Notes under the pieces: model-generated | Databases searched by the model: none | Seen by the model: only the letters and a program-made list of their open reading frames with translations | What the model was told of the DNA's origin: nothing | Origin: Xenorhabdus doucetiae | GTDB lineage: Bacteria > Pseudomonadota > Gammaproteobacteria > Enterobacterales > Enterobacteriaceae | Length of the DNA stretch: 64,000 nucleotides | NCBI RefSeq assembly: GCF_000968195.1 | Contig: NZ_FO704550.1 | Location: 2,604,001 to 2,668,000 of the forward strand | Direction: 5' to 3' | Shown here: positions 8,412-15,800 of the stretch, piece after piece | How positions within the stretch are numbered: position 1 is the first letter of the stretch | Layout: every line of letters begins with the position of its first letter | Translations under genes and position numbers: made by a program

Positions 8412-9198
8412 GATATTTTCCCCTTACTAATTAGCAAACATTAGCTGTCCGTAATGCCGTATTCGACGAAATTTTATTGAGTTTAATTCCTTTATAATTA
8501 ACAATTAACACAATTCTGCATACAAAGAATACAGAGATGCTAGCCATTAAAACGGAAAGAATGTAACACAATATTTATTTCAATGGGTAACTTTTAATGA
8601 AATTTTTACATTTACTTTAGCGTTATTGAACAGTTATCTTAATGTCCATAAACCCACCAATTCCTATTTCAAGCCATCCAAATACATTTCGTGCACAAAA
8701 AATGTAAGCTAATTCTCTTCCTATATATAAGCGAAAAGCATAAATGAATTAACAGTTGGGCTTAAAACACGAAACCAATTGGTAACCAAAATACAACCTA
8801 TAAAAAACAACGTCAATTCATTCCCACTCTAACGCTGGGTTGGAAAGCATACGTTAATCGGAAGTTACTGATGTCATGCCAAACAACATACATAGAATAA
8901 ATTTAGATAATCACGTATTGCTATACCACTAACGTAGTAACAACCCAATTAACTAGAAAAAGTGGCGTAATTACAAAATTTAATCTTGAAATTTCTAATA
9001 TTTTCGAAAACATATAGTAATATTTTTCTCAAAATGAGATTATTAAATTTTAATACTGTGATAGTTGGAAAAAGCTATCATTACATATTAAAATTTTCGT
9101 TTGTTATTTTTGCAGTAGGAAACAACACTAACATGTTAATAAGATGTTAATAATCCACTATCTGGTCATCAGATAATCTGCAAGTGAGGTTATAATTG
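8412..9198. other. Long AT-rich intergenic region beginning a sparse accessory stretch
   Basis: Nearly 790 bases upstream of the symporter and before the integrase stub, with no open frame supported by a ribosome-binding site and no clear repeat or tRNA. It must contain the symporter promoter near 8412-8560. The low coding density and the integrase stub immediately after it suggest decayed foreign DNA. Confidence 0.5.
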
Positions 9199-9390
9199 AT
9201 GTTAGAGCGAAAAAGAAAAAATCCCGCAGACAACATACTGCCCAAAAGGGTTTATAGAGGAAAATCAAAGTATGAATATCATCCTGCAACAGGTGGTTCG
9301 ATCTCTATCTGCTGTTTGAGTTCACCCGTATCTGTTGTTTGGAAAGAGTACAATAAGATTGTAGAAAAAATAGAAAAAAACAGTACGTAG
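9199..9390 (+). CDS. Small protein equal to the N-terminal arm-DNA-binding domain of a phage integrase (probable remnant)
   Basis: 63 residues reading MLERKRKNPADN, then PKRVYRGKSKYEYHP, then GGSISICCLSSPVSVVWKEY. This pattern is typical of the first about 60 residues of lambda-type tyrosine integrases found in many enterobacterial prophages (K-R-x-N-P-A-D, P-x-R-V-Y-R-G-K-S-x-Y-E, GGGSIRLC-type turn, VW.-Y). Full integrases have about 330 residues; the core-binding and catalytic domains (Arg-His-Arg-Tyr) are absent here and the frame ends in a clean TAG. GAGG at 9185-9188 precedes the ATG with reasonable spacing; a TTG at 9196 is an alternative start. Either this is the stub of a deleted prophage or an independent small DNA-binding protein. 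No catalytic remnant was found downstream. Confidence 0.6.
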   Translation: MLERKRKNPADNILPKRVYRGKSKYEYHPATGGSISICCLSSPVSVVWKEYNKIVEKIEKNST

Positions 9391-9410
9391 AGCTTAATAT
9401 ATGTTGAAGT

Positions 9411-9440
9411 TAATAAAAAACGGGAGCCATCACTCCCGTT
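9411..9440 (-). terminator. Orphan Rho-independent terminator on the minus strand
   Basis: Arms AACGGGAG (9419-9426) and CTCCCGTT (9433-9440) with a 6-base loop; on the minus strand the hairpin is followed by TTTTTTATTA, a canonical terminator. No minus-strand gene lies upstream of it (the next genes to the right run on the plus strand), so the transcript it ends is unassigned. Confidence 0.75.
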
Positions 9441-9676
9441 GATGCTAAACAATCACTATTCCACGACAATAACAATAAGATATTCTAATAATTTCTTTTC
9501 AGGTTTCAACTCTATTCCCTCAATACTGCACTATATATTGCACCACAATCCCCCCTGCTAAATAGGTATTGAGTGACTCTTTCCATCGGGAATATGTCTT
9601 CCCAAATTCGTGCTACGATATAAATCACACCGACAGATTTGTTAAATGCAAGACAGTAGACAATGGAGTATTGTTT

Positions 9677-10156
9677 ATGCGTATAAGCAACATCATGAAA
9701 ACTATTGCTATTCCGGCTGTAATTACACTATTGTTATCAACGCCTGCTGGCGCAAGAGACGGAAAATTGATTAACCTGCCTGATAAACGATTTGCCGTTC
9801 TGTCCACTGGTGATCTGGAAAGTGCATCAATTGGCAGTTATTCCATTGCCATTTTTAAGGATAAAGATCTTGAGGACTTTGAAACCGGGGCTATCTTTGA
9901 ACGTGATGGTTCAGTATTTGAAGATAATGGAAATCCGAGAATTACATTTGCCGATATTGATGGTAATGGTTCCAAAGAGCTCATTGTCTCTAAACTAACT
10001 GCGGGCTCTGGGAATTACCTTGAAGTTGATGCACTCAAAATCACGAAGAAGCATGTCAAACTTCTCACCCGCATCTATATAAACGGAAACAATGATCCTG
10101 TAAAGTCACTCCGTGCAATATGTAAAAGAGGAAAGTGTATAGAGCAGAAACCTTAA
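9677..10156 (+). CDS. Secreted protein resembling PliI, inhibitor of invertebrate-type lysozyme
   Basis: 159 residues with a cleavable signal peptide (MRISNIMKTIAIPAVITLLL, then STPAGA and cleavage before RDGK), so periplasmic. The mature part has an N-terminal strand LPDKRFAVLSTGDLES followed by a SIGSYSIAIFKD segment, DFETGAIFERDGSV, ITFADIDGNGSKELIVSK and SAGTG-like TAGSGNYLEVDAL. This order matches what I recall of PliI-family proteins, which plug the active site of i-type lysozymes of invertebrates. A disulfide is possible between the two cysteines near the C-terminus (CKRGKC). The ATG at 9677 is chosen because GGAG (9664-9667) precedes it and the signal peptide begins there; the frame is open upstream to 9569. 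Assignment is from pattern memory without a search. Monocistronic or paired with the next secreted gene, 121 bases downstream. Confidence 0.6.
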   Translation: MRISNIMKTIAIPAVITLLLSTPAGARDGKLINLPDKRFAVLSTGDLESASIGSYSIAIFKDKDLEDFETGAIFERDGSVFEDNGNPRITFADIDGNGSKELIVSKLTAGSGNYLEVDALKITKKHVKLLTRIYINGNNDPVKSLRAICKRGKCIEQKP

Positions 10157-10277
10157 TCAACTTCTCCTCAACCCACTGAAATTCGGCGCAAACATTGAAT
10201 TATGTACTATTGTTAATGTTGTTATTCCGGTTAAAGCTGTTCACCACTATCATGGTATAGTCGATCAAGAGGAAATT

Positions 10278-10652
10278 ATGAAACGTCTTTTATTGCCGAT
10301 TTTCCTTGCCCCATTCTTCTCATATACCGCATATGCTAATCATGTAGATAAGACTGCCGATACTTATTGTCATTTGTTTGGGAAAGCCTCCGTAGAAGCA
10401 TTTAAAACCCATGATTCACCCGGCACAATAGCCCAAAACGCTTTCAATGAATTAAGTCGCAAGGGATTCGATCTTAAAGAGATCCATAGCAACAAGGATG
10501 AATTTATTGCATCTATCAAACAAACCGTCACAGAAGTCAGAAAAAATAAACAGGTCTTCCCAAATACTCGTCATTTTGACGAATCACTGGCTAAATCAGT
10601 TGAAGCATGTAAAGTACAGACAAAGAATGCCTTATCTAACAGTACAAAATAA
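10278..10652 (+). CDS. Small secreted protein of unknown function
   Basis: 124 residues. The signal peptide covers about residues 1-20 (MKRLLLPIFLAPFFSYTAYA) with an AYA cleavage motif. The mature protein of about 104 residues is predicted mostly helical and has two cysteines (in TYCHLFG and in VEACKVQ), one at each end, that could form a disulfide bridge holding a helical bundle. GAGG at 10269-10272 precedes the ATG. I do not recognise the family. It follows the PliI-like gene in the same direction after 121 bases, and a hairpin lies just beyond the stop. Periplasmic localisation is the only functional inference. Confidence 0.75.
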   Translation: MKRLLLPIFLAPFFSYTAYANHVDKTADTYCHLFGKASVEAFKTHDSPGTIAQNAFNELSRKGFDLKEIHSNKDEFIASIKQTVTEVRKNKQVFPNTRHFDESLAKSVEACKVQTKNALSNSTK

Positions 10653-10660
10653 GATCCTGT

Positions 10661-10690
10661 AGAGCGACGACTCACTTACGTTGTCGCTCT
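10661..10690 (+). terminator. Probable terminator after the small secreted gene
   Basis: Perfect 8-bp arms AGAGCGAC (10661-10668) and GTCGCTCT (10683-10690) with a 14-base loop, 9 bases after the stop. The tail (GCTTCGTTAG) is not a T-tract, so the call is tentative. Confidence 0.45.
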
Positions 10691-10822
10691 GCTTCGTTAG
10701 CCGTTTCGCCATTTGAATTTCAATAAATTATTTAATTTTTTTCATTACAACATGAAACAAATTAGATTATTTTTATTATCTTGCGATTTTATAACAATGA
10801 GATTAAAGAGAAGAATGAGATT

Positions 10823-11176
10823 TCATTTTTTTAACGGCAACGCTATACAAAATAGCAAAAACAATAAAAGGACTAAAAAAGTATTTATTAATGTAGAGAA
10901 GCGATATTGAAATGATGATTTTTTCTCATTGCCCTGATTAGGCGCTATTTTATCTAACGAAAACTTATTATCTTCAATTTCAGCAAGTATCGTTTTTGCG
11001 CGCTCTATATCAGCATGGTGGACAAGCAGTTTAACGCCACCAAATGCCTGAGAATACATATAGTTATTCCATACAATATTTTCATCTATCACTATCGCAT
11101 AAATATCTTCTGATAACATCCTGCCCAAGACAATGTGGGCATCTATCGGCGATAAAAAATTTGCCAATAACTGCAT
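10823..11176 (-). CDS. DUF2007-like protein with a C-terminal membrane anchor
   Basis: 117 residues. The N-terminal 70 residues (MQLLANFLSPIDAHIVLGRM ... VVID-type turn ... GGVKLLVHHADIERAKTILAEIE) have the ferredoxin-like layout of DUF2007, annotated as a putative signal-transducing domain related to PII-like folds; ligand and partners are unknown. A linker of about 25 polar residues leads to one transmembrane segment at the C-terminus (LINTFLVLLLFLLFCIALPL) and a KK end, which places the domain in the cytoplasm at the inner membrane. The ATG at 11176 is chosen since AGAGGA precedes it by a few bases and homologues begin MQLLA; an in-frame ATG at 11206 would add ten residues. Confidence 0.7.
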   Translation of the reverse strand: MQLLANFLSPIDAHIVLGRMLSEDIYAIVIDENIVWNNYMYSQAFGGVKLLVHHADIERAKTILAEIEDNKFSLDKIAPNQGNEKKSSFQYRFSTLINTFLVLLLFLLFCIALPLKK

Positions 11177-11342
11177 ATTTCCTCTTTGAGGATAACTATT
11201 CCACATAAGCTCACCATAATCAGATGATTTACAAATAAGTATAACCTATTATTGCATTATTCTCTTATTGTTTAAGATTATCATTAACTCCCTTTCTTTT
11301 ATTTTATTTGCTACAGGTTAGAATTAAAGGAAAGTAAAAAAT

Positions 11343-11368
11343 TAACGGGAACCATTAAGCCCCCGTTA
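11343..11368 (-). terminator. Terminator of icd
   Basis: Arms TAACGGG (11343-11349) and CCCGTTA (11362-11368) with a 12-base loop; on the minus strand it is followed by ATTTTTTACTTT. It lies 22 bases after the icd stop. Confidence 0.85.
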
Positions 11369-11389
11369 TCTATTCAGTAATGCAATTAA

Positions 11390-12643
11390 TTACATATGAG
11401 AGATAATGGCATCGCCGAATTCGCTACATTTCAGCAGCTTAGCACCCTCCATCAGGCGCTCGAAATCGTAAGTCACGGTTTTGGCCGCAATCGAACCTTC
11501 CATTCCCTTAACAATTAGGTCGGCGGCTTCGAACCATCCCATGTGGCGCAGCATCATTTCAGCGGAAAGGATCACAGAACCCGGATTGACTTTGTCCTGA
11601 CCCGCATATTTAGGTGCCGTGCCGTGGGTTGCTTCGAACAATGCGCACTCATCACCAATATTGGCACCAGGGGCAATACCGATACCCCCTACCTGTGCCG
11701 CCAGCGCATCAGAGATGTAATCACCATTCAGGTTCATACAGGCAATAACATCATATTCTGCCGGACGCAGCAGGATCTGTTGCAAGAAAGCATCTGCAAT
11801 CACGTCCTTGATGATGATATCTTTGCCGTTTTTAGGATTCTTGATCTTAACCCACGGGCCGCCATCCAATAGTTCTCCGCCGAACTCAGTGCGAGCCAGT
11901 TCATAACCCCAATCTTTGAAAGCACCTTCGGTGAACTTCATGATATTGCCTTTATGAACCAGAGTGACTGATTCACGGTCATTATCAATCGCATATTCAA
12001 TCGCAGCGCGGACTAAACGTTTAGTGCCTGCTTCTGAACACGGTTTTACACCGATACCGCACTGTTGAGGGAAACGGATCTTACTCACACCCATTTCATC
12101 CCGGAGGAATTTGATCACTTTGTCCGCTTCCGCAGAACCCGCTTTCCACTCAATACCCGCATAAATATCTTCGGCGTTTTCGCGGAAAATCACCATATCG
12201 GTCAGTTCAGGTTGCTTAACAGGGCTTGGCGTACCTTGATAGTAACGAACCGGACGCAGGCAGACATACAGATCCAATTGCTGACGCAGTGCGACGTTCA
12301 GCGAACGGATACCACCACCCACTGGCGTTGTCAGGGGACCTTTGATGGCAACACGGTAATCACGGATCAAATCCAGCGTTTCATCCGGCAACCAAACATC
12401 TTTCCCATAGACATGCGTGGATTTTTCACCCGTGTAGATTTCCATCCACGCAATTTTGCGCTCACCGCTATACGCTTTCTGAACCGCAGCATCAACAACT
12501 TTCAGCATGACCGGCGTCACATCCACACCAATGCCATCCCCTTCGATGTAAGGGATAATAGGGTTATTCGGAACATTTAATTTACCTTTGGCATCAATCG
12601 TAATTTTTTTACCTTCCGCCGGAACAACTACTTTGCTTTCCAT
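11390..12643 (-). CDS. icd: NADP-dependent isocitrate dehydrogenase
   Basis: TCA-cycle enzyme converting isocitrate to 2-oxoglutarate and CO2 with NADP. 417 residues against 416 in E. coli, nearly colinear. The active-site loop GGGIRSLNVALRQ holds Ser114, the counterpart of E. coli Ser113 that AceK phosphorylates to divert carbon to the glyoxylate shunt. Other conserved segments are IPYIEGDGIG, the TLVHKGNIMKFTEG catalytic lysine loop, and GTAPKYAGQDKVNPGS, part of the NADP site. Start ATG at 12643 is preceded by GGAGAGG on the minus strand. Divergent from rluE as in E. coli. The icd 3' end is a phage attachment site in some E. coli (e14); no duplicated 3' end was seen here. Confidence 0.98.
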   Translation of the reverse strand: MESKVVVPAEGKKITIDAKGKLNVPNNPIIPYIEGDGIGVDVTPVMLKVVDAAVQKAYSGERKIAWMEIYTGEKSTHVYGKDVWLPDETLDLIRDYRVAIKGPLTTPVGGGIRSLNVALRQQLDLYVCLRPVRYYQGTPSPVKQPELTDMVIFRENAEDIYAGIEWKAGSAEADKVIKFLRDEMGVSKIRFPQQCGIGVKPCSEAGTKRLVRAAIEYAIDNDRESVTLVHKGNIMKFTEGAFKDWGYELARTEFGGELLDGGPWVKIKNPKNGKDIIIKDVIADAFLQQILLRPAEYDVIACMNLNGDYISDALAAQVGGIGIAPGANIGDECALFEATHGTAPKYAGQDKVNPGSVILSAEMMLRHMGWFEAADLIVKGMEGSIAAKTVTYDFERLMEGAKLLKCSEFGDAIISHM

Positions 12644-12783
12644 TAACCTCTCCTTTCAAATAAGCGCAATGCCTTGTTAATTTTTTGTAAGGGACGTGTC
12701 AATACTACTTGAATATTCTGCAAACGCCAACGCTCACAAATTTAAGGTATAATACGCACCCTCACTTTTCACAATCGCTTATT

Positions 12784-13413
12784 ATGACAAATATCGCTTT
12801 TAAAAAACGCCAACTTAACCGATTCAGCCAAAGAAAAAATAACAAACCTATAAAAAAACCAACAACTCCCCGTCGGGTATTGATTTTTAACAAGCCTTAT
12901 GATGTCTTGCCCCAATTCACTGATGAAATGGGACGAACAACATTAAAAAACTTTATCCCATTTACGGATGTTTATGCCGCGGGTCGTCTGGATCGTGATA
13001 GTGAAGGTTTACTGGTGTTAACCAATGATGGCAAATTGCAGGCCAAACTGACTCAGCCCCATAAAAAAACCGCTAAAGTTTATTACGTTCAGGTTGAAGG
13101 TATTCCTGATGAAGCGGCGTTGAATAAACTTCGCAACGGCGTCACATTAAAAGATGGCCCGACGTTGCCAGCCGGGGCTGAATGGGTGGCAGAACCTGCA
13201 TGGCTCTGGGAAAGAACGCCTCCTATTCGGGAACGCAAAAACATTCCGGTAAGCTGGCTTAAAATTACGTTATATGAAGGACGCAACCGACAAGTACGCA
13301 GAATGACCGCTCATGTGGGTCATCCTACACTGCGCCTGATTCGTTTCAGTATTGGCTCAATACAATTAGATTCATTATCCCCCGGAGAATGGAGAGAAAT
13401 TAATCTTGTTTAA
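12784..13413 (+). CDS. rluE: 23S rRNA pseudouridine(2457) synthase RluE
   Basis: Isomerises U2457 of 23S rRNA to pseudouridine. 209 residues against 217 in E. coli. RsuA-family catalytic motif AAGRLDRDSEGLLVLT contains the nucleophilic aspartate; other conserved segments are ILFNKPYDVLPQFTDE-type at about residue 35, KVYYVQVEGIPDE, and GRNRQVRRMTAHVGHPTLRLIR. A basic tail of about 30 residues precedes the catalytic domain; no S4 domain is present, as expected for RluE. The ATG at 12784 matches the family start; the frame is open to 12709 without homology. It overlaps nudJ by 8 bases, indicating a coupled operon rluE-nudJ. Confidence 0.94.
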   Translation: MTNIAFKKRQLNRFSQRKNNKPIKKPTTPRRVLIFNKPYDVLPQFTDEMGRTTLKNFIPFTDVYAAGRLDRDSEGLLVLTNDGKLQAKLTQPHKKTAKVYYVQVEGIPDEAALNKLRNGVTLKDGPTLPAGAEWVAEPAWLWERTPPIRERKNIPVSWLKITLYEGRNRQVRRMTAHVGHPTLRLIRFSIGSIQLDSLSPGEWREINLV

Positions 13414-13864
13414 TCCACACGTGACTGTTGCCTGCATTGTCCGTGCAGAAAATAAGTTTCTGATTGTTGAAGAATTCATCAACGGCAAACCGCTCTGGAA
13501 TCAGCCAGCCGGTCATCTTGAAGCGGATGAAACACTGCTCGCCGCCGCCGAACGCGAATTATGGGAAGAAACCGGCATTCGGGCACAACCACAAGCCTTG
13601 TTAAAATTGCACCAATGGGTTGCGCCGGACGGAACGCCCTTTATCCGCTTTCTGTTCTTGGTTGAAATGGAAAAAATCATGGACACGCATCCACAAGATG
13701 ATGATATCTATTGCTGCCACTGGTTAAGCGCGGAAGAGATCCTGAATAGTTCACAGCTACGTTCCCCTCTGGTCGCCGAAAGTATTCTCTGTTATTTGGA
13801 GCGCAAAGTTTATCCACTCTCGCTACTGGATTATTATGATCCGCCTGTCGCCAACGGATCGTAA
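13406..13864 (+). CDS. nudJ: Nudix phosphatase NudJ
   Basis: Nudix hydrolase acting on nucleoside di- and triphosphates and on HMP-PP, the thiamine precursor, releasing phosphate instead of pyrophosphate. 152 residues (E. coli 153). The Nudix box runs from GHLEADETLLAAAERELWEETGI at about residues 36-58, written here in two parts GHLEADETLL and AAAERELWEETGI, with the RELWEE metal ligands. Translation begins at TTG 13406, overlapping the rluE stop; GGAGA at 13391-13395 serves as ribosome-binding site. The frame has no ATG before the conserved N-terminus (FNPHVTVACIV), which supports the TTG. Confidence 0.92.
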   Translation: MFNPHVTVACIVRAENKFLIVEEFINGKPLWNQPAGHLEADETLLAAAERELWEETGIRAQPQALLKLHQWVAPDGTPFIRFLFLVEMEKIMDTHPQDDDIYCCHWLSAEEILNSSQLRSPLVAESILCYLERKVYPLSLLDYYDPPVANGS

Positions 13865-13990
13865 TAAATAACCGTAGTAAACAATATGATAAACAAGCAT
13901 GGGATAAACGAGTATGAAGACGTTTGGTGCACCTTGGTTGCCAACGTGCTAAAGTATCGCGTTTGTTTTTTTCCGCAGTGAGATATATCC

Positions 13991-15094
13991 ATGTCAGATA
14001 ACAGCCAGAAAAAAGTCATTGTCGGCATGTCCGGCGGTGTTGATTCATCCGTTTCCGCCTACCTTCTGCAACAGCAAGGCTATCAGGTAGCTGGCCTGTT
14101 CATGAAAAACTGGGAAGAAGACGACAGTGAAGAATATTGCTCGGCGGCTTCCGATCTTGCCGATGCCCAAGCCGTTTGTGACAAACTGGGCATCGAGTTA
14201 CATACGATCAATTTTGCTGCTGAGTATTGGGACAATGTATTCGAACATTTTCTTGCTGAATACAAAGCAGGCAGAACCCCAAATCCTGACATTCTTTGCA
14301 ATAAAGAAATCAAATTCAAAGCATTTCTGGAGTTTGCCGCAGAGGATTTAGGGGCTGACTATATCGCAACCGGGCATTATGTCCGTCGCCGGGATGTGGA
14401 TGGCGTCAGCCAATTGCTGCGTGGCTTGGATGGTAATAAAGACCAAAGCTATTTCTTATACACCTTAAGCCACCGACAAGTTGCCAAGAGCCTGTTTCCA
14501 GTCGGGGAACTGGAAAAACCCGAAGTACGCCGCATTGCCGAAGAAATTGGTCTCGTCACCGCCAAGAAAAAAGATTCGACGGGTATCTGCTTTATCGGTG
14601 AGCGTAAGTTCCGTGATTTCCTTGGGCGCTATTTGCCTGCCCAACCGGGTCCAATCATGACGGTGGATGGAGAGACCCTCGGCCAACACACTGGCTTGAT
14701 GTACCATACCCTCGGCCAGCGCAAGGGGCTGGGGATCGGGGGCACGAAAGAGGGCAGTGAAGATCCGTGGTATGTGGTTGATAAAGATGTCGAAAACAAC
14801 ATCCTGATTGTTGCCCAAGGCCATGAACACCCTCGCCTGATGTCTGTCGGTTTGATTGCACAGCAACTTGATTGGGTTGATCGCCAGCCCCTGCAAGCCG
14901 AAATGCGCTGTGTCGTCAAAACACGCTACCGTCAGCATGATATTCCCTGCACTGTCGTCCCCTTGGGCGAAGATAAAATTGAGGTTCGGTTCGATAGCCC
15001 TGTTGCCGCCGTCACCCCCGGTCAATCAGCCGTGTTTTATCAAGATGAAATCTGTCTTGGTGGTGGTGTGATCGAACAACGTATACAGGAGTAG
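13991..15094 (+). CDS. mnmA: tRNA-specific 2-thiouridylase MnmA
   Basis: Adds sulfur to U34 of tRNA-Lys, -Glu and -Gln (s2U34) using sulfur relayed by the Tus proteins. 367 residues (E. coli 368). The PP-loop ATP pyrophosphatase motif GMSGGVDSS is at residues 12-20; the catalytic cysteines are in PNPDILCNKEIKF (Cys103) and DSTGICFIGERKF (about residue 200). The C-terminal beta-barrel domain is present (TPGQSAVFYQDE). ATG at 13991. It is followed by hflD after 2 bases, as in E. coli, and precedes purB in the same direction. Confidence 0.97.
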   Translation: MSDNSQKKVIVGMSGGVDSSVSAYLLQQQGYQVAGLFMKNWEEDDSEEYCSAASDLADAQAVCDKLGIELHTINFAAEYWDNVFEHFLAEYKAGRTPNPDILCNKEIKFKAFLEFAAEDLGADYIATGHYVRRRDVDGVSQLLRGLDGNKDQSYFLYTLSHRQVAKSLFPVGELEKPEVRRIAEEIGLVTAKKKDSTGICFIGERKFRDFLGRYLPAQPGPIMTVDGETLGQHTGLMYHTLGQRKGLGIGGTKEGSEDPWYVVDKDVENNILIVAQGHEHPRLMSVGLIAQQLDWVDRQPLQAEMRCVVKTRYRQHDIPCTVVPLGEDKIEVRFDSPVAAVTPGQSAVFYQDEICLGGGVIEQRIQE

Positions 15095-15096
15095 TT

Positions 15097-15723
15097 GTGG
15101 CTAAAAATTATTACGATATTACACTGGCACTGGCAGGTATCTGCCAGTCAGGCCGTCTGGTACAAAAACTTGCCCACGAAGGCCAATGTGATACGGATGC
15201 TTTTGAGGTCACGCTCAACAGTATCCTGAACATGAACCCAACATCCACACTGGATGTCTTTGGCAATAATGCCTGTAATCTGCGTATTGGCCTTGATGCC
15301 ATGTTAGGCATGTTCAATGGTTCGCATAGTGGTGTTTCTGCCGATCTTACCCGCTATATGCTAGGTTTGATGGCGCTGGAACGCCGTTTAAATAAAAATC
15401 AATCTGCCGCCAATCAATTAGCCAATCGCATTGAACAATTAGAGCGCCAGCAAGCCTATTTTGAACCAATGTCAGAGGGGATGCTCAATGCCCTTGCTGG
15501 CATTTATGTCGATGTTATCAGCCCACTGGGGCCACGTATTCAAGTGACGGGGTCACCTGACGTATTGCGTAATACGCTGATTCAGGCAAAAGTCAGATCG
15601 GTGTTGCTGGCCGGTATCCGCAGCGCCGTCTTATGGCAACAAGTTGGCGGTAGCCGCCTGCAAATCATGTTTTCTCGTCAACGCTTGATCCGACAGGCAA
15701 AAGAGATCTTGGCTAATTGTTAG
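15097..15723 (+). CDS. hflD: HflD, lysogenization regulator homologue
   Basis: 208 residues (E. coli 213). Membrane-associated helical protein that in E. coli binds the lambda CII activator and favours lysis; its native role is not known. Recognised by AKNYYDITLALAGICQSGRL at the N-terminus, TLDVFGNNACNLRIGLDAML and SPLGPRIQVTGSP. Starts with GTG at 15097, two bases after the mnmA stop, with AGGAG (15086-15090) inside mnmA as ribosome-binding site; translation is probably coupled. The operon order mnmA-hflD-purB is conserved in Enterobacterales. Confidence 0.95.
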   Translation: MAKNYYDITLALAGICQSGRLVQKLAHEGQCDTDAFEVTLNSILNMNPTSTLDVFGNNACNLRIGLDAMLGMFNGSHSGVSADLTRYMLGLMALERRLNKNQSAANQLANRIEQLERQQAYFEPMSEGMLNALAGIYVDVISPLGPRIQVTGSPDVLRNTLIQAKVRSVLLAGIRSAVLWQQVGGSRLQIMFSRQRLIRQAKEILANC

Positions 15724-15800
15724 AAAACAGTTAGCCAAAAAACTGTTAAACCAACGCTGTTAAACGTAAATTGTTAAATAAAATCCGGGAGTTGCTACCA

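Noticed and set aside
8412..9198. tRNA gene or att site beside the integrase stub
   Set aside because: No cloverleaf or direct-repeat pair could be found by eye in the region.
10713..10910. 65-codon plus-strand frame after the small secreted gene
   Set aside because: Lys/Asn/Phe-rich AT-driven frame overlapping the DUF2007-like gene, no ribosome-binding site.
12065..12580. 171-codon plus-strand frame within icd
   Set aside because: Antisense shadow of icd; no ribosome-binding site or family resemblance.
14465..15025. 186-codon minus-strand frame within mnmA
   Set aside because: Antisense shadow of mnmA, whose frame has clear catalytic motifs.
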